Source: Ferruginibacter sp. (GTDB lineage Bacteria > Bacteroidota > Bacteroidia > Chitinophagales > Chitinophagaceae). From it: a DNA stretch of 64,000 nucleotides. Every line of letters starts with the position of its first letter. The stretch's first letter is position 1. A program made the position numbers and the translations under genes. The stretch spans positions 1 through 64,000 of the forward strand of contig JAOQAK010000080.1 in assembly GCA_025963635.1 (NCBI GenBank), written 5' to 3'. Shown in pieces: positions 8,212 to 17,872 of this stretch. The notes beneath the pieces are model-generated. The model was not told the DNA's origin and ran no database searches. It saw only the letters and a list, made by a program, of their open reading frames with translations.

Positions 8212-11200
8212 ATGGCAAAATTTTTCACAGGCATTTATAGGTACTTCCAAAAAAAACAGCTGGTGTTTTTTATCACATTCGGGCTAAGTTTTGCTTTGGT
8301 TTCCTATTTTGCCCTACAGGTGAAATTTGAAGAAGATATTTCAAAGATCTTACCAAAAGATAAAAAGACCGACCAGTTGAACCAGGTATTTAAAAACTCC
8401 CGGTTTATGGATAAGCTGGTGATAACCCTTTCCTTGAAGGATTCCACCGCGGCTGCCGCACCCGACAGCCTCGTAAACTTTGCCGATCAACTCGTAAGTT
8501 CCATTCAAACCAAACTTGGCCCCTGGATCACTCACGTAAATTACAAGGTGGATGATAGCCTTGCACTGGAATTATTTGCCACCGTGAATGAACATTTGCC
8601 TATCTATTTAGATGAAAGAGATTACGTTGCTATTGATAGCCTCGTAGCACCAGAAACCGTGAAGCAGACGCTGGCCCAGGATTTCAGAACCCTTACTTCA
8701 CCGGCCGGGCTTGCTCTTAAAAATATGATCAGCAACGATCTGGTGGGCATCAGCTTTTTAGGGTTGAAAAAATTACAGCAACTGCAATACGACGAAAATT
8801 TTGAGTTGTACGATGGTTATATCCTAACAAAAGACCAGCGGCACCTGGTGATGTTTATTCAACCTGCTTATCCTCCCAACAATACCGGTAAAAATGCGCA
8901 GCTGCTAAATGGGCTCGATCAAATTATAGACAGCCTTTCAAACAAAGCTTCAATAGTCACCGCCACTTATTTTGGCGCTGCCGCTGTATCCGTGGGCAAT
9001 GCATTGCAGTTGCGGAAAGATTCGTTATTAACACAGGGGATCACCATTGTTTTTATCATTGTTTTTTTAGGATTGTATTTCAGGAAGAAGCGTGCACCTT
9101 TTATCATACTCATTCCCGTGGTTTTCGGTGCATTGTTTTCATTAGCGGCAATTTATTTTACCAGGGGAAGTATTTCAGTGATCGCCCTTGGTACCGGCTC
9201 GGTAATATTGGGCATCGCCGTAAATTATTCACTCCATCTTTTCAATCATTACCGGCATACCAACAACATTGAAGAAGTTATCAGCGACCTTGCCTTCCCT
9301 TTAACCATCGGCAGTTTTACCACCATCGGGGGATTTCTTTGTCTTGAGCTTGTTGAATCTGAAATGCTGAAGGACCTTGGCCTTTTTGCCGCATTCAGTT
9401 TAATTGGCGCTTCACTTGCTTCGCTGATCTTTTTGCCACATTTTATCGCTTCAAAAAAGGAACAAAGCGGGCATGTGGCGGCACAAACCTCGTGGATCGA
9501 TAAAATTGCTTCCTACCGCCCGGAATACAATCGGCACATTGTTTTATTCATCCTTGTACTTACTGTTTATTTTGCATTTACCGCCCGCAACGTGAGTTTT
9601 GAATCAGACCTGGAACGTATGAATTTCATGTCGGCCAAACTCAAACAATCGGAGTATGCGCTCAATAAAATCAACGAGTATGCATTGAAGTCAGTTTACC
9701 TTGTTACTGAAGGAAAAACATTGAATGAAGCACTTGTGAATAATGAAAAAATAGTTACTCAAATTGAGCAGCTAAAAGAAAAAGGCATCGTAAAAAAATA
9801 CTCGGGTGTTTCGTCCCTTATCATTTCAGACAGCCTGCAACAGCAGAGAATAAATCGCTGGAAAACTTACTGGACACCGGCAAAAAAGCAACAACTATTT
9901 GGGTTACTCGAAAAGGAAGGCGCGGCACAGGGATTTAAAATATCCGCGTTTGACAATTTCAAAAATTTATTGAATAAAGATTTTCAATCCGTGGATGCTG
10001 CCGGTATGCAGGCAATTCGCAAAAATTTTCTCAACGATTATATCACAGAAACACCCGGCCATTCAACCGTGGTAACCCTGGTGAAATGTGCAGCCGATAA
10101 AAAACAGGTCGTGTATAATGCATTTGAAAATGATCCACAGGTAACGGTGGTGGACAAACAATACCTTACCGCCAAATTCGTAAACATCATTAATGCTGAT
10201 TTTACCCGCATTGCGCTGATGACTTCCATGTTGGTGTTTATCGTGCTGTGGCTTACCTATGGCCGCATTGAGCTTACGCTGGTTTCCTTTATTCCTATGT
10301 TCATTTCCTGGGTGTGGATCCTGGGTATTATGGGTTTATTTGGGATCACTTTTAATATCATTAATATCATCGTATCCGCACTCGTATTCGGTCTTGGAGA
10401 TGATTACAGTCTCTTTATCATGGACGGGCTTTTGCGGGAATATAAAACGGGGCGAAAAAATCTTTCCTCCTATAAATCTTCTATTTTTCTTTCAGCGATC
10501 ACCACCATTGCCGGACTAGGCGTGTTGATATTTGCGCAACACCCGGCCTTGCGGTCCATTGCTTTCATTTCTATTATCGGCATTGTTTCGGTGGTATTGA
10601 TGGCGCAAATACTGATCCCTTTTTTGTTTGCGCTGCTGATAAAAAAGAGGGTGGAAAAGAAGCAATTTCCATGGACACTCACAGGCTTTTTAAGATCGGC
10701 TTTTGCTTTCTGTTATTTTGCCACCGGTGCGGTTTTGCTCACCATCCTGGGATTGATCTTTGCCAAAATGAACCCTTTTACCAATAAAGAAAAAGGCAGG
10801 TATGTGTATCATGTGATGTTGTCCAAATTTTGCTGGTCGCTCATGTACATTATGGCGAATGTAAAAAAGGAGATCATCAATCCGCAGCACGAAAATTTCA
10901 CAACACCCGCTGTGATCGTTTGCAACCATCAATCCTTTCTCGATATTTTATCGATGGTAATGCTTCATCCCAAACTGATCTTGTTTACCAACAACTGGGT
11001 ATGGAATTCGCCTGTGTTTGGAGCAGTGGTGCGGATGGCGGATTATTTCCCGGTTGAACAGGGAGTGGAAAATAATATGGATCGGATCTCCGAAAGGGTG
11101 AAACAGGGATATTCGGTAGTGATCTTTCCTGAAGGGACCAGGTCGGCCGATGGCAATATCAAACGCTTTCACAAAGGCGCTTTTTACCTTGCGGAAAAAT

Positions 11201-12063
11201 TGAAGCTCGATATTCAGCCGATGCTCATTCATGGTACCGGCTATACAATGACCAAAGGAGATTTTTTATTGAAGAACGGAACGATCACCATACAATTTTT
11301 ACCAAGGATACCACCTGCCGATACACAATTTGGTGTGGGGTATGTTGCCAGGTCGAAAGCTGTTGGCAAGTATTTCCGGGAAGAATATAAAAAAGCAGTC
11401 GATCGCATTGAACAACCTGCCTGGTTCCGCAGCAGGCTTATCTACAATTACCTGTACAAAGGCCCCGAACTGGAGTGGTATATGAAGGTAAAGTTGTCGC
11501 TTGAAAAAAATTACCAGCTATTTCACGACCTGCTGCCAACAGAAGGGAAAATGCTTGATATTGGTTGTGGCTACGGGTTTATGTCGTATATGTTAAAATT
11601 TGCTTCACCAAAAAGAGAATTAACCGGTATTGATTACGATGAAGAGAAAGTAAAGACTGCCAATCATTGCTTCGACAAAACGGATGGTATCAATTTCTTT
11701 TTTGCCAATGCATTGGAGTTTCCTTTTGAAAAATATGATGGTATCATTGTTTCGGATATGCTGCATTATCTTCAGCCGCTGCAGCAAAGGGAACTGGTTG
11801 AAAAATGTATCCATCACCTGCAGCCCAACGGCATCGTCATTATACGGGAGGCCAACGCCGATCTTAAAAAAAGACATGCCGGTACTAAGTTTACGGAGTT
11901 CTTTTCAACGAAGTTTTTCAGGTTTAATAAAACAATGCCCGAAGGACTGTCTTTTTTACCAGGCAACCTCGTTAGTGAAATTGCATCGCGGCATGGCATT
12001 GGATACAGCGAAATTGATGAATCGAAGTTTACTTCAAACATTATATATTTATTAAAAAACTGA
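8212..12063 (+). CDS. giant fusion: MMPL/RND exporter, PlsC acyltransferase, methyltransferase
   Basis: A 1283-aa protein with three modules in one open frame. Residues 1 to about 860 form an MMPL/RND-type transporter with two halves of transmembrane clusters and large periplasmic loops. Residues about 895-1045 form a PlsC-like 1-acylglycerol-phosphate acyltransferase (catalytic NHQSFLD, then FPEGTRSADG). Residues about 1105-1280 form a Rossmann SAM methyltransferase (MLDIGCGYGF, ITGIDYDEEKV-like region). Aryl-polyene/flexirubin clusters usually encode exporter and acyltransferase separately, so this single chain may couple lipid acylation, methylation and export of the pigment. The next gene starts 7 bp after the stop. 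Confidence 0.85.
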   Translation: MAKFFTGIYRYFQKKQLVFFITFGLSFALVSYFALQVKFEEDISKILPKDKKTDQLNQVFKNSRFMDKLVITLSLKDSTAAAAPDSLVNFADQLVSSIQTKLGPWITHVNYKVDDSLALELFATVNEHLPIYLDERDYVAIDSLVAPETVKQTLAQDFRTLTSPAGLALKNMISNDLVGISFLGLKKLQQLQYDENFELYDGYILTKDQRHLVMFIQPAYPPNNTGKNAQLLNGLDQIIDSLSNKASIVTATYFGAAAVSVGNALQLRKDSLLTQGITIVFIIVFLGLYFRKKRAPFIILIPVVFGALFSLAAIYFTRGSISVIALGTGSVILGIAVNYSLHLFNHYRHTNNIEEVISDLAFPLTIGSFTTIGGFLCLELVESEMLKDLGLFAAFSLIGASLASLIFLPHFIASKKEQSGHVAAQTSWIDKIASYRPEYNRHIVLFILVLTVYFAFTARNVSFESDLERMNFMSAKLKQSEYALNKINEYALKSVYLVTEGKTLNEALVNNEKIVTQIEQLKEKGIVKKYSGVSSLIISDSLQQQRINRWKTYWTPAKKQQLFGLLEKEGAAQGFKISAFDNFKNLLNKDFQSVDAAGMQAIRKNFLNDYITETPGHSTVVTLVKCAADKKQVVYNAFENDPQVTVVDKQYLTAKFVNIINADFTRIALMTSMLVFIVLWLTYGRIELTLVSFIPMFISWVWILGIMGLFGITFNIINIIVSALVFGLGDDYSLFIMDGLLREYKTGRKNLSSYKSSIFLSAITTIAGLGVLIFAQHPALRSIAFISIIGIVSVVLMAQILIPFLFALLIKKRVEKKQFPWTLTGFLRSAFAFCYFATGAVLLTILGLIFAKMNPFTNKEKGRYVYHVMLSKFCWSLMYIMANVKKEIINPQHENFTTPAVIVCNHQSFLDILSMVMLHPKLILFTNNWVWNSPVFGAVVRMADYFPVEQGVENNMDRISERVKQGYSVVIFPEGTRSADGNIKRFHKGAFYLAEKLKLDIQPMLIHGTGYTMTKGDFLLKNGTITIQFLPRIPPADTQFGVGYVARSKAVGKYFREEYKKAVDRIEQPAWFRSRLIYNYLYKGPELEWYMKVKLSLEKNYQLFHDLLPTEGKMLDIGCGYGFMSYMLKFASPKRELTGIDYDEEKVKTANHCFDKTDGINFFFANALEFPFEKYDGIIVSDMLHYLQPLQQRELVEKCIHHLQPNGIVIIREANADLKKRHAGTKFTEFFSTKFFRFNKTMPEGLSFLPGNLVSEIASRHGIGYSEIDESKFTSNIIYLLKN

Positions 12064-12070
12064 CAATAGG

Positions 12071-13582
12071 TTGACGGGAGATCAGTATGATATTGTGATT
12101 ATCGGCAGCGGGATGGGCGGCCTCGTTTGTGGTGATGTGCTTAGCCGCGAAGGGTACAGCGTTTGCATTCTTGAAAAGAACAAGCAAATCGGCGGCTGTT
12201 TGCAAACCTATGTACGGGATAGGATCATTTTCGACTCCGGCGTGCATTACCTGGGCGGATTGGACAAAGGCCAAAACCTTTACCAGGTGTTTAAATACCT
12301 GGGCATCATGGATAAATTGAAATTGCAGCGAATGAATGGCGTGTTTGATAAGATCCTGATTGAAAATGATGATAAGGAATATGCATTTGCGCAGGGATAC
12401 GAAAACTTTATCAATACCCTGCTGGCCGATTTTCCCAATGAAGAAAAAGCGCTGAGGCTATACTGTGAAAAAATACAGGAAGTTTGCAGCCGGTTTCCGC
12501 TATACAACCTGCGGACAGGAGGCGGTTTTGCCGAAAAAATGGATGTGCTGGAAATTGATACGAGAAGTTTTGTAGAATCCCTTACCGGTGATAAAAAACT
12601 GCAGGCGGTTTTGGTGGGCAATAATATGTTGTATGCAGGCCAACCAGGTAAAACACCCTTTTATGTGCATGCGATGATACTCAACAGCTACATCGAAAGT
12701 TCGTGGAAATGTATCAATGGCGGGTCGCAGATCGGCAAACTGATGGCAGCGAATATACATAGTCGTGGTGGCATCATCCGGCGCAACTGTGCGGTAAATA
12801 AGATCGTGGTAGAGGAGGGGAAAGTGAGTCATGTAGTGATTGATGGCGACCGCAAAATATATGGTGATCATTTTATCTCTAATATCCACCCGGCAAAAAC
12901 GCTCGAGATTACAGAAACTCCGTTAATAAAAAATGCGTTTAGGAACCGCATAAAAAGCCTGGAGAATTCGATCTCCACTTTCACCCTCAACATCATCTTC
13001 AAAGAAGACAGTTTTAAATATTCTCCCTATAATTACTATTACTTCAAGGAAGGCAGGGTATGGTCGATGGCGGATTATACGGAAGAAAACTGGCCATTGG
13101 GTTATGTGATCTTTTTTTCGCCCGGTAAAACAAAGGAGTATGCGTCGGCAATGACAGTATTGGGGTATATGCGGTATGATGAAGTAAAGCAATGGGAAAA
13201 TACTTTCAATACGGTATCTGAAACCGATGATAGAGGAGAAGCATATGATGTTTTCAAAAGGGCCAAAGCAGAAAAACTCATCGACTGCGTGGAAGAAAAA
13301 TTTCCGGGGATCAGGGATAGCATCAAAACATATTATACCGCTACACCACTTTCTTACCGGGATTATATCGGTAACGACGATGGGTCGATGTACGGAATCG
13401 TTAAAGATTTTAGAGACCCGATTAAAACCTTAATTTCTCCCCGCACCAAATTGCCGAATCTCTATTTTACAGGGCAAAATCTTAATTTACATGGGATTTT
13501 AGGAGCAGCGATGAGCGGGTTGGTAACTTGTATCGATTTGATGGGCAATGAAACGGTTATTGAAAAAATAAAAAATGCGTAG
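12071..13582 (+). CDS. CrtI/retinol-saturase-like FAD oxidoreductase
   Basis: A 503-aa flavoprotein with an N-terminal dinucleotide fold (YDIVIIGSGMGGLVCG, LEKNKQIGGC) and a C-terminal FAD motif (LPNLYFTGQNLNLHGILGA), as in phytoene desaturases and all-trans-retinol 13,14-reductases. In a pigment cluster it would saturate or desaturate a polyene chain; this role is inferred from position. The start is a TTG at 12071, 7 bp after the preceding stop. No in-frame ATG lies before the FAD motif, and the first internal Met is inside that motif, so TTG is the only credible start. Confidence 0.82.
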   Translation: MTGDQYDIVIIGSGMGGLVCGDVLSREGYSVCILEKNKQIGGCLQTYVRDRIIFDSGVHYLGGLDKGQNLYQVFKYLGIMDKLKLQRMNGVFDKILIENDDKEYAFAQGYENFINTLLADFPNEEKALRLYCEKIQEVCSRFPLYNLRTGGGFAEKMDVLEIDTRSFVESLTGDKKLQAVLVGNNMLYAGQPGKTPFYVHAMILNSYIESSWKCINGGSQIGKLMAANIHSRGGIIRRNCAVNKIVVEEGKVSHVVIDGDRKIYGDHFISNIHPAKTLEITETPLIKNAFRNRIKSLENSISTFTLNIIFKEDSFKYSPYNYYYFKEGRVWSMADYTEENWPLGYVIFFSPGKTKEYASAMTVLGYMRYDEVKQWENTFNTVSETDDRGEAYDVFKRAKAEKLIDCVEEKFPGIRDSIKTYYTATPLSYRDYIGNDDGSMYGIVKDFRDPIKTLISPRTKLPNLYFTGQNLNLHGILGAAMSGLVTCIDLMGNETVIEKIKNA

Positions 13583-13785
13583 AAGAATCCGTTAAGCGGA
13601 GCGGATGGTTTCGGTGGTTTCACTGCAAAATTTGTGAGCCTGTATTTTTTTTCAGGCAAATTTTTGGTTGTGTATGAGGAGTATAACTGGTTAACCGCCG
13701 ATGGGGCCGGAAGCCGCCGTCGGCGTTGTGCGAATAGTGTTTAGTTCGTTTACGGGCCACGTGGTTTCCACAGTTAAGGGGAACT

Positions 13786-13822
13786 CAACCCTGACGGCGG
13801 TTGCAAACCCCGTCAGCGGTTG
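13786..13822. repeat. CAACCCTGACGG / CCGTCAG-GGTTG palindrome
   Basis: An inverted repeat: CAACCCTGACGG pairs with CCGTCAGCGGTTG around a Cys-codon-free, GC-balanced centre. It sits in the 627-bp gap after the CrtI-like gene. Just downstream (about 13795-13951) is a short open stretch, including QLKIPNAEKVQEGDASMIQI, that looks coding-like but has no start codon. It may be a remnant of a gene lost from the cluster. Confidence 0.55.
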
Positions 13823-13983
13823 AACAGGGTACAACAGGTAAGTTTATAACACAATTAAAGATTCCCAATGCTGAAAAAGTACAAGAGGGCGATGCAAGCA
13901 TGATCCAAATTGCTTCACAGCCCGGAACAAAAATACTGGGAAGGGCCAGTTGAACGATTTTACTTTGTCGCGGAAGAAACGGC

Positions 13984-14196
13984 AACTCAATGTCATTTAC
14001 TTAGCGTGAAAATGACACCCCTTCAGGGTTTGTGTTTAACAGTAAAGTAAATCGAATCTATAATAATATCATCCCTTCGGGATTTTAAAGCCTGAAAGGC
14101 TGACATTATTATAGAACATTGGTAATCCAAAAGGTATTAACCCGGAAGAGGTGACATTATAATCCAATAAAACTGTTAAGTAAACGACATTGAATT
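13984..14196. repeat. MITE-like element with terminal inverted repeats
   Basis: The left end AACTCAATGTCATTTACTTA (13984-14003) and the reverse complement of 14177-14196 (AATTCAATGTCGTTTACTTA) match at 18 of 20 positions. Nested inside are a 10-bp inverted pair CTATAATAAT/ATTATTATAG and small hairpins ATCCCTTCGGGAT and GCCTGAAAGGC. There is no coding capacity. Nested symmetry of about 210 bp fits a non-autonomous foldback element inserted directly before the C45 gene, or a structured 5' leader. Confidence 0.65.
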
Positions 14197-14209
14197 ATTA
14201 TTACAGAAC

Positions 14210-15898
14210 ATGGAAAAAATAAAAAAAATAACAGCACGGAAAAGGCTCGTAAAAAGGCTGTTATATGTTATTGGGATATTCCTGCTATTGATTATTACAG
14301 GGATAATTTACGTGGTGTCTGTTTCAAGCATTCAATCGCCGGCATTGCAGAAGGAAAATAGTTTACACCTTCAACGGAAGGAGGTTAGTCCGGGTTTCTA
14401 TACGCTACAAAATAACTGGTTCAGGAAAAGCAAAAGTGGTTTGTACGAATTATATGTTGAGGGCAATCCTTCTGAACGCGGTGTGTTTAATGGTAAGCTT
14501 ACAAAAGAACTGGTGGTGAGGCAGGAGGATCATTTTAGTGAGCAGATAAGCAAGATGATCCCTTCTGATAGTTACCGCAATTTTCTAAAATATTTCATCG
14601 GGTGGTTCAACCGCGATCTTGATAAGAATGTTACCAAAGAATACAAACAGGAGATCTATGGTATTTCGCAGTCCGCCTCTGACAAGTACCAATACCTCGG
14701 CTCAAATTACCAGCGAATTTTAAATTATCATGCGGCGCATGATATCGGGCATGCATTGCAAAACCTTGCACTGGTGGGATGTACCTCCTTCGGCACCTGG
14801 GATGCAAAATCGAAAGACAGCACCATGATCATTGGTAGAAATTTTGATTTTTACGTGGGAGATAAATTTGCAGAGGATAAGATTGTTGAATTTCAAAATC
14901 CTTCGGAAGGCTACAAATTTATGACCATCACCTGGGGTGGATTTATCGGCGCCGTTTCCGGTATGAATGAAAAGGGGCTGGCAGTAACCATCAATGCGGC
15001 CAAAACAAAAATACCTTATGGTTCGGCAACACCGGTGTCACTGGTAACAAGGGAGATATTACAATATGCAAAGAATATTGCAGAAGCCATCGCGATTGCA
15101 AAAAGCAGGAAAATGTTTGTGTCCGAATCTTTTTTAGTCGCATCTGCGGCCGATCACAAAGCAGTGGTGATCGAAAAAACGCCGGACGACCTGGATGTAT
15201 ATGATCCGCAGAAAGATTTTATTGTTTGCACCAATCATTTCCAGGGAAAGGGACTTGTAAATTCCAAAGAAAACATTCAACAACTCAATGAAAGCGCTTC
15301 GGCCTACCGGTATCAACGAATGATGGAATTGCTAAATACCAATGGTGAAAATACCGTACAAAAAACCATTGCCATTTTAAGGGACCAAAGAGGTCTTAAA
15401 AATGCAGACATTGGGATGGGAAATGAAAAAGCCATCAACCAGTTTATTGCACATCATTCGGTAGTATTTGAACCGCAGAAACTGCTGGTATGGGTTTCCA
15501 CCGCTCCATGGCAATTGGGTGAGTACATCGCGTATGATCTAAACAAAGTGTTTGCGCTAAGGGGTATGCAGCAAGACAGGGAGATATCAGAAGCCAGTCT
15601 TACGATACCCGCAGATTCTTTTTTGACCACCCCGGCTTATAAAAATTTCCAGCAATTCCGATCCATCAAACAACGCATTGCCGACGGCGGGGAGGTAAAT
15701 GCCGATAGCCTGGTGGCGAGCAATCCCAACTACTATAACAGCTATATCCTTGCGGGGGATTATTTATACAAAAAAAAGCAGTTGCAAAAAGCGCTTGCTA
15801 TGTATAAAATGGCGCTCACAAAAGAGATCGCCACCGTAAAAGAACAGCAGCATGCGAGTGACCAGGTAAGGATTTGTTCGAACAAATTAATTAAATAA
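14210..15898 (+). CDS. C45-type Ntn hydrolase/acyltransferase, membrane-anchored
   Basis: A 562-aa protein. A membrane anchor spans residues about 15-38, so the rest should be periplasmic. The catalytic domain resembles acyl-CoA:6-aminopenicillanate acyltransferase and phospholipase-B-like proteins (peptidase family C45): Cys191 in LVGCTSFG is the likely autoprocessing nucleophile, followed by IIGRNFDFYVGDKF and GMNEKGLAVTINAAK. The C-terminal 100 residues contain a TPR-like helix pair (YNSYILAGDYLYKKKQLQKA). It probably forms or cleaves an amide bond between an acyl group and an amine, perhaps on the cluster product. acpS starts 2 bp after its stop. Confidence 0.75.
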   Translation: MEKIKKITARKRLVKRLLYVIGIFLLLIITGIIYVVSVSSIQSPALQKENSLHLQRKEVSPGFYTLQNNWFRKSKSGLYELYVEGNPSERGVFNGKLTKELVVRQEDHFSEQISKMIPSDSYRNFLKYFIGWFNRDLDKNVTKEYKQEIYGISQSASDKYQYLGSNYQRILNYHAAHDIGHALQNLALVGCTSFGTWDAKSKDSTMIIGRNFDFYVGDKFAEDKIVEFQNPSEGYKFMTITWGGFIGAVSGMNEKGLAVTINAAKTKIPYGSATPVSLVTREILQYAKNIAEAIAIAKSRKMFVSESFLVASAADHKAVVIEKTPDDLDVYDPQKDFIVCTNHFQGKGLVNSKENIQQLNESASAYRYQRMMELLNTNGENTVQKTIAILRDQRGLKNADIGMGNEKAINQFIAHHSVVFEPQKLLVWVSTAPWQLGEYIAYDLNKVFALRGMQQDREISEASLTIPADSFLTTPAYKNFQQFRSIKQRIADGGEVNADSLVASNPNYYNSYILAGDYLYKKKQLQKALAMYKMALTKEIATVKEQQHASDQVRICSNKLIK

Positions 15899-15900
15899 AG

Positions 15901-16275
15901 ATGATCGCAGGTATTGGCACAGACATGATCGAGGTGGAACGGGTAGCTGAAAAGATCGGTAAAGAGTCAGGATTTAGAGAGTTGGTTTTTTCTAAAAATG
16001 AAATTGACTATTGTGAACCGAAAGCCAACAAGTTTGAACATTATGCGGCCCGTTTCGCAGCAAAGGAAGCATTTTTAAAAGCATTGGGAACGGGCTGGCT
16101 GAATGGTACGGCCTTTAATGAAATTGAAATCACGCATGATGAAAACGGAAAGCCCATGATTAACCTGCTGGGCAATACGGCGCTCGTGGTAGCTAGCATG
16201 AACCTGGTAAATTTTTCTGTTTCACTCACCCATTTAAAATCGATTGCATCGGCGGTGGTAATTATAGAAAAGTAA
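15901..16275 (+). CDS. acpS: holo-[acyl-carrier-protein] synthase
   Basis: A 124-aa phosphopantetheinyl transferase of canonical AcpS length. It moves 4'-phosphopantetheine from CoA to the serine of an acyl carrier protein. Key motifs are present: GIGTDMIEVERV with the Mg-binding Asp, RFAAKEAFLKALGTG, and SLTHLKS near the end. It lies between the C45 hydrolase and the ligase, so it may serve a cluster carrier protein. No ACP gene lies in the window. It could equally be the housekeeping enzyme. Confidence 0.9.
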   Translation: MIAGIGTDMIEVERVAEKIGKESGFRELVFSKNEIDYCEPKANKFEHYAARFAAKEAFLKALGTGWLNGTAFNEIEITHDENGKPMINLLGNTALVVASMNLVNFSVSLTHLKSIASAVVIIEK

Positions 16276-16306
16276 TGCCAACCAAATAGCTTATCAAAAG
16301 AACAAT

Positions 16307-17596
16307 ATGTATTCGCCCCAGACAGCCTACCAGCCAAAAGATTCAATCACGCAAATGCAGCAAGAAAAACTGCAGCAACTTTTGAAATACCTTAGCAGTA
16401 ACTCGCCATTTTACCAGGAACTATTTTCGATCCACCATATTGATATTGATAATATCAAAACGCTGGAGGATCTATCGCTTCTTCCTACCACTGATAAAGA
16501 AAGTCTCCAGTTAAGGAATGAAGATTTTTTTTGTGTTGCCCGTAACCGCATCATCGAATACAGTTCTACCTCCGGTACATTGGGCAGCCCGGTTACGGTA
16601 GCATTAACTGAAAATGACCTGGAACGGCTGGCTTATAATGAGTATGCTTCCTTTTCGTGCGCTGATGGTTCTACGAACGATGTATACCAGCTCATGCTTA
16701 CCCTCGACCGGCAGTTTATGGCGGGTATGGCTTACTACGCCGGCATCCGCAAATTAGGTGCAGGTATTATCCGGCTTGGGCCGGGAGTTCCTTCATTGCA
16801 GTGGGAAACAATTTTGCGGTTGAAACCTACTGCTATTGTTGCAGTGCCATCTTTTATTGTAAAGCTGATCGGATTTGCAAAGGAACACCAGATCGACATC
16901 AATCAAACTTCGGTTAAAAAAGCAATTTGCATTGGTGAAAATATCCGCAATATTGATTTCTCCCTGAACATACTTGGAAAGAAAATTAGGGAGGCATGGG
17001 ATATTCAATTGTATTCCACCTATGCCTCCACAGAAATGCAGACAGCTTTTACCGAATGCAGTGAAGGAAAGGGAGGGCATCACCAGCCCGAGTTGCTGAT
17101 TTTGGAGTTGCTGGATGAAAATAACCGGCAGGTCGCTTCAGGTGAACCCGGCGAAGTGACCATTACAACGCTTGGTGTGGAAGGAATGCCTTTGTTACGC
17201 TATAAAACGGGTGATATCTGCCAATACATTGATGCGCCCTGCGGCTGCGGACGAACCACGATGCGCTTATCCCCGGTGGTGGGGCGTAAGAAACAGATGA
17301 TCAAGTATAAAGGCACTACCCTGTATCCTCCTGCACTTTTTGACCTGCTGCACGAGATGGAAGATGTGCGGGATTATGTGGCAGAAGTATATTTAAACGA
17401 AATAGGTTTGGATGAAGTATTGCTTCATTTATTACCTGTAAATGAAACGGAAGAAACAGATCGGAAAATCAGGGCCTACCTGCAGGCTAGGCTTAGGGTT
17501 AGTCCGCACATACGATACATCACCGCTGAGGCAATCCAAAAACTGCAATTCCCTGAATCAGGCCGAAAGCCCGTAAGGTTTATTGACCGGCGATGA
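16307..17596 (+). CDS. phenylacetate-CoA ligase-like adenylate-forming enzyme
   Basis: A 429-aa member of the PaaK/coenzyme F390 synthetase branch of adenylating enzymes. The P-loop is YSSTSGTLGSPVTVALT, the acyl-adenylate region includes LYSTYASTEMQTAFTEC, and LLRYKTGDICQY marks the hinge to the C-terminal lid. A Cys-rich DAPCGCG loop follows. It should activate an aromatic or short carboxylic acid with ATP for transfer to a thiol. Aryl-polyene and flexirubin pathways need such an aryl-acid activator, and the adjacent acpS fits that. The substrate is not deducible here. It is the last gene of the run. Confidence 0.82.
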   Translation: MYSPQTAYQPKDSITQMQQEKLQQLLKYLSSNSPFYQELFSIHHIDIDNIKTLEDLSLLPTTDKESLQLRNEDFFCVARNRIIEYSSTSGTLGSPVTVALTENDLERLAYNEYASFSCADGSTNDVYQLMLTLDRQFMAGMAYYAGIRKLGAGIIRLGPGVPSLQWETILRLKPTAIVAVPSFIVKLIGFAKEHQIDINQTSVKKAICIGENIRNIDFSLNILGKKIREAWDIQLYSTYASTEMQTAFTECSEGKGGHHQPELLILELLDENNRQVASGEPGEVTITTLGVEGMPLLRYKTGDICQYIDAPCGCGRTTMRLSPVVGRKKQMIKYKGTTLYPPALFDLLHEMEDVRDYVAEVYLNEIGLDEVLLHLLPVNETEETDRKIRAYLQARLRVSPHIRYITAEAIQKLQFPESGRKPVRFIDRR

Positions 17597-17872
17597 GTTG
17601 TCGTTATTTTTTTTGCCACGAATGCACGAATGAAAACAATAAACCCGGGAGAAATAACCCCCTTACTATAACAGCGCTAACGGTTCGATTAATCCATAAT
17701 CCCTAACCCGATGGGATTACCCATATTAGACTATTCCCTCAAAGAATTAAATTAAACATTTCCCTTTCTTCCAGGCATTGATCCGGTATTTCAGAAAAGA
17801 TGACCTGCTGAAACGTATAAATAATGTTTGTGTTACGGCTTATTTGTTCGAAATTCAATTATAATTTTTTTT
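17597..17872. other. intergenic region, ends in promoter of secreted protein
   Basis: There is no gene here. A short CACGAAT-type repeat (GCCACGAATGCACGAATG) lies at 17614-17632. The TTG at 17828 could extend the downstream frame by 15 codons, but the added residues would spoil an otherwise standard signal peptide. Confidence 0.5.
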
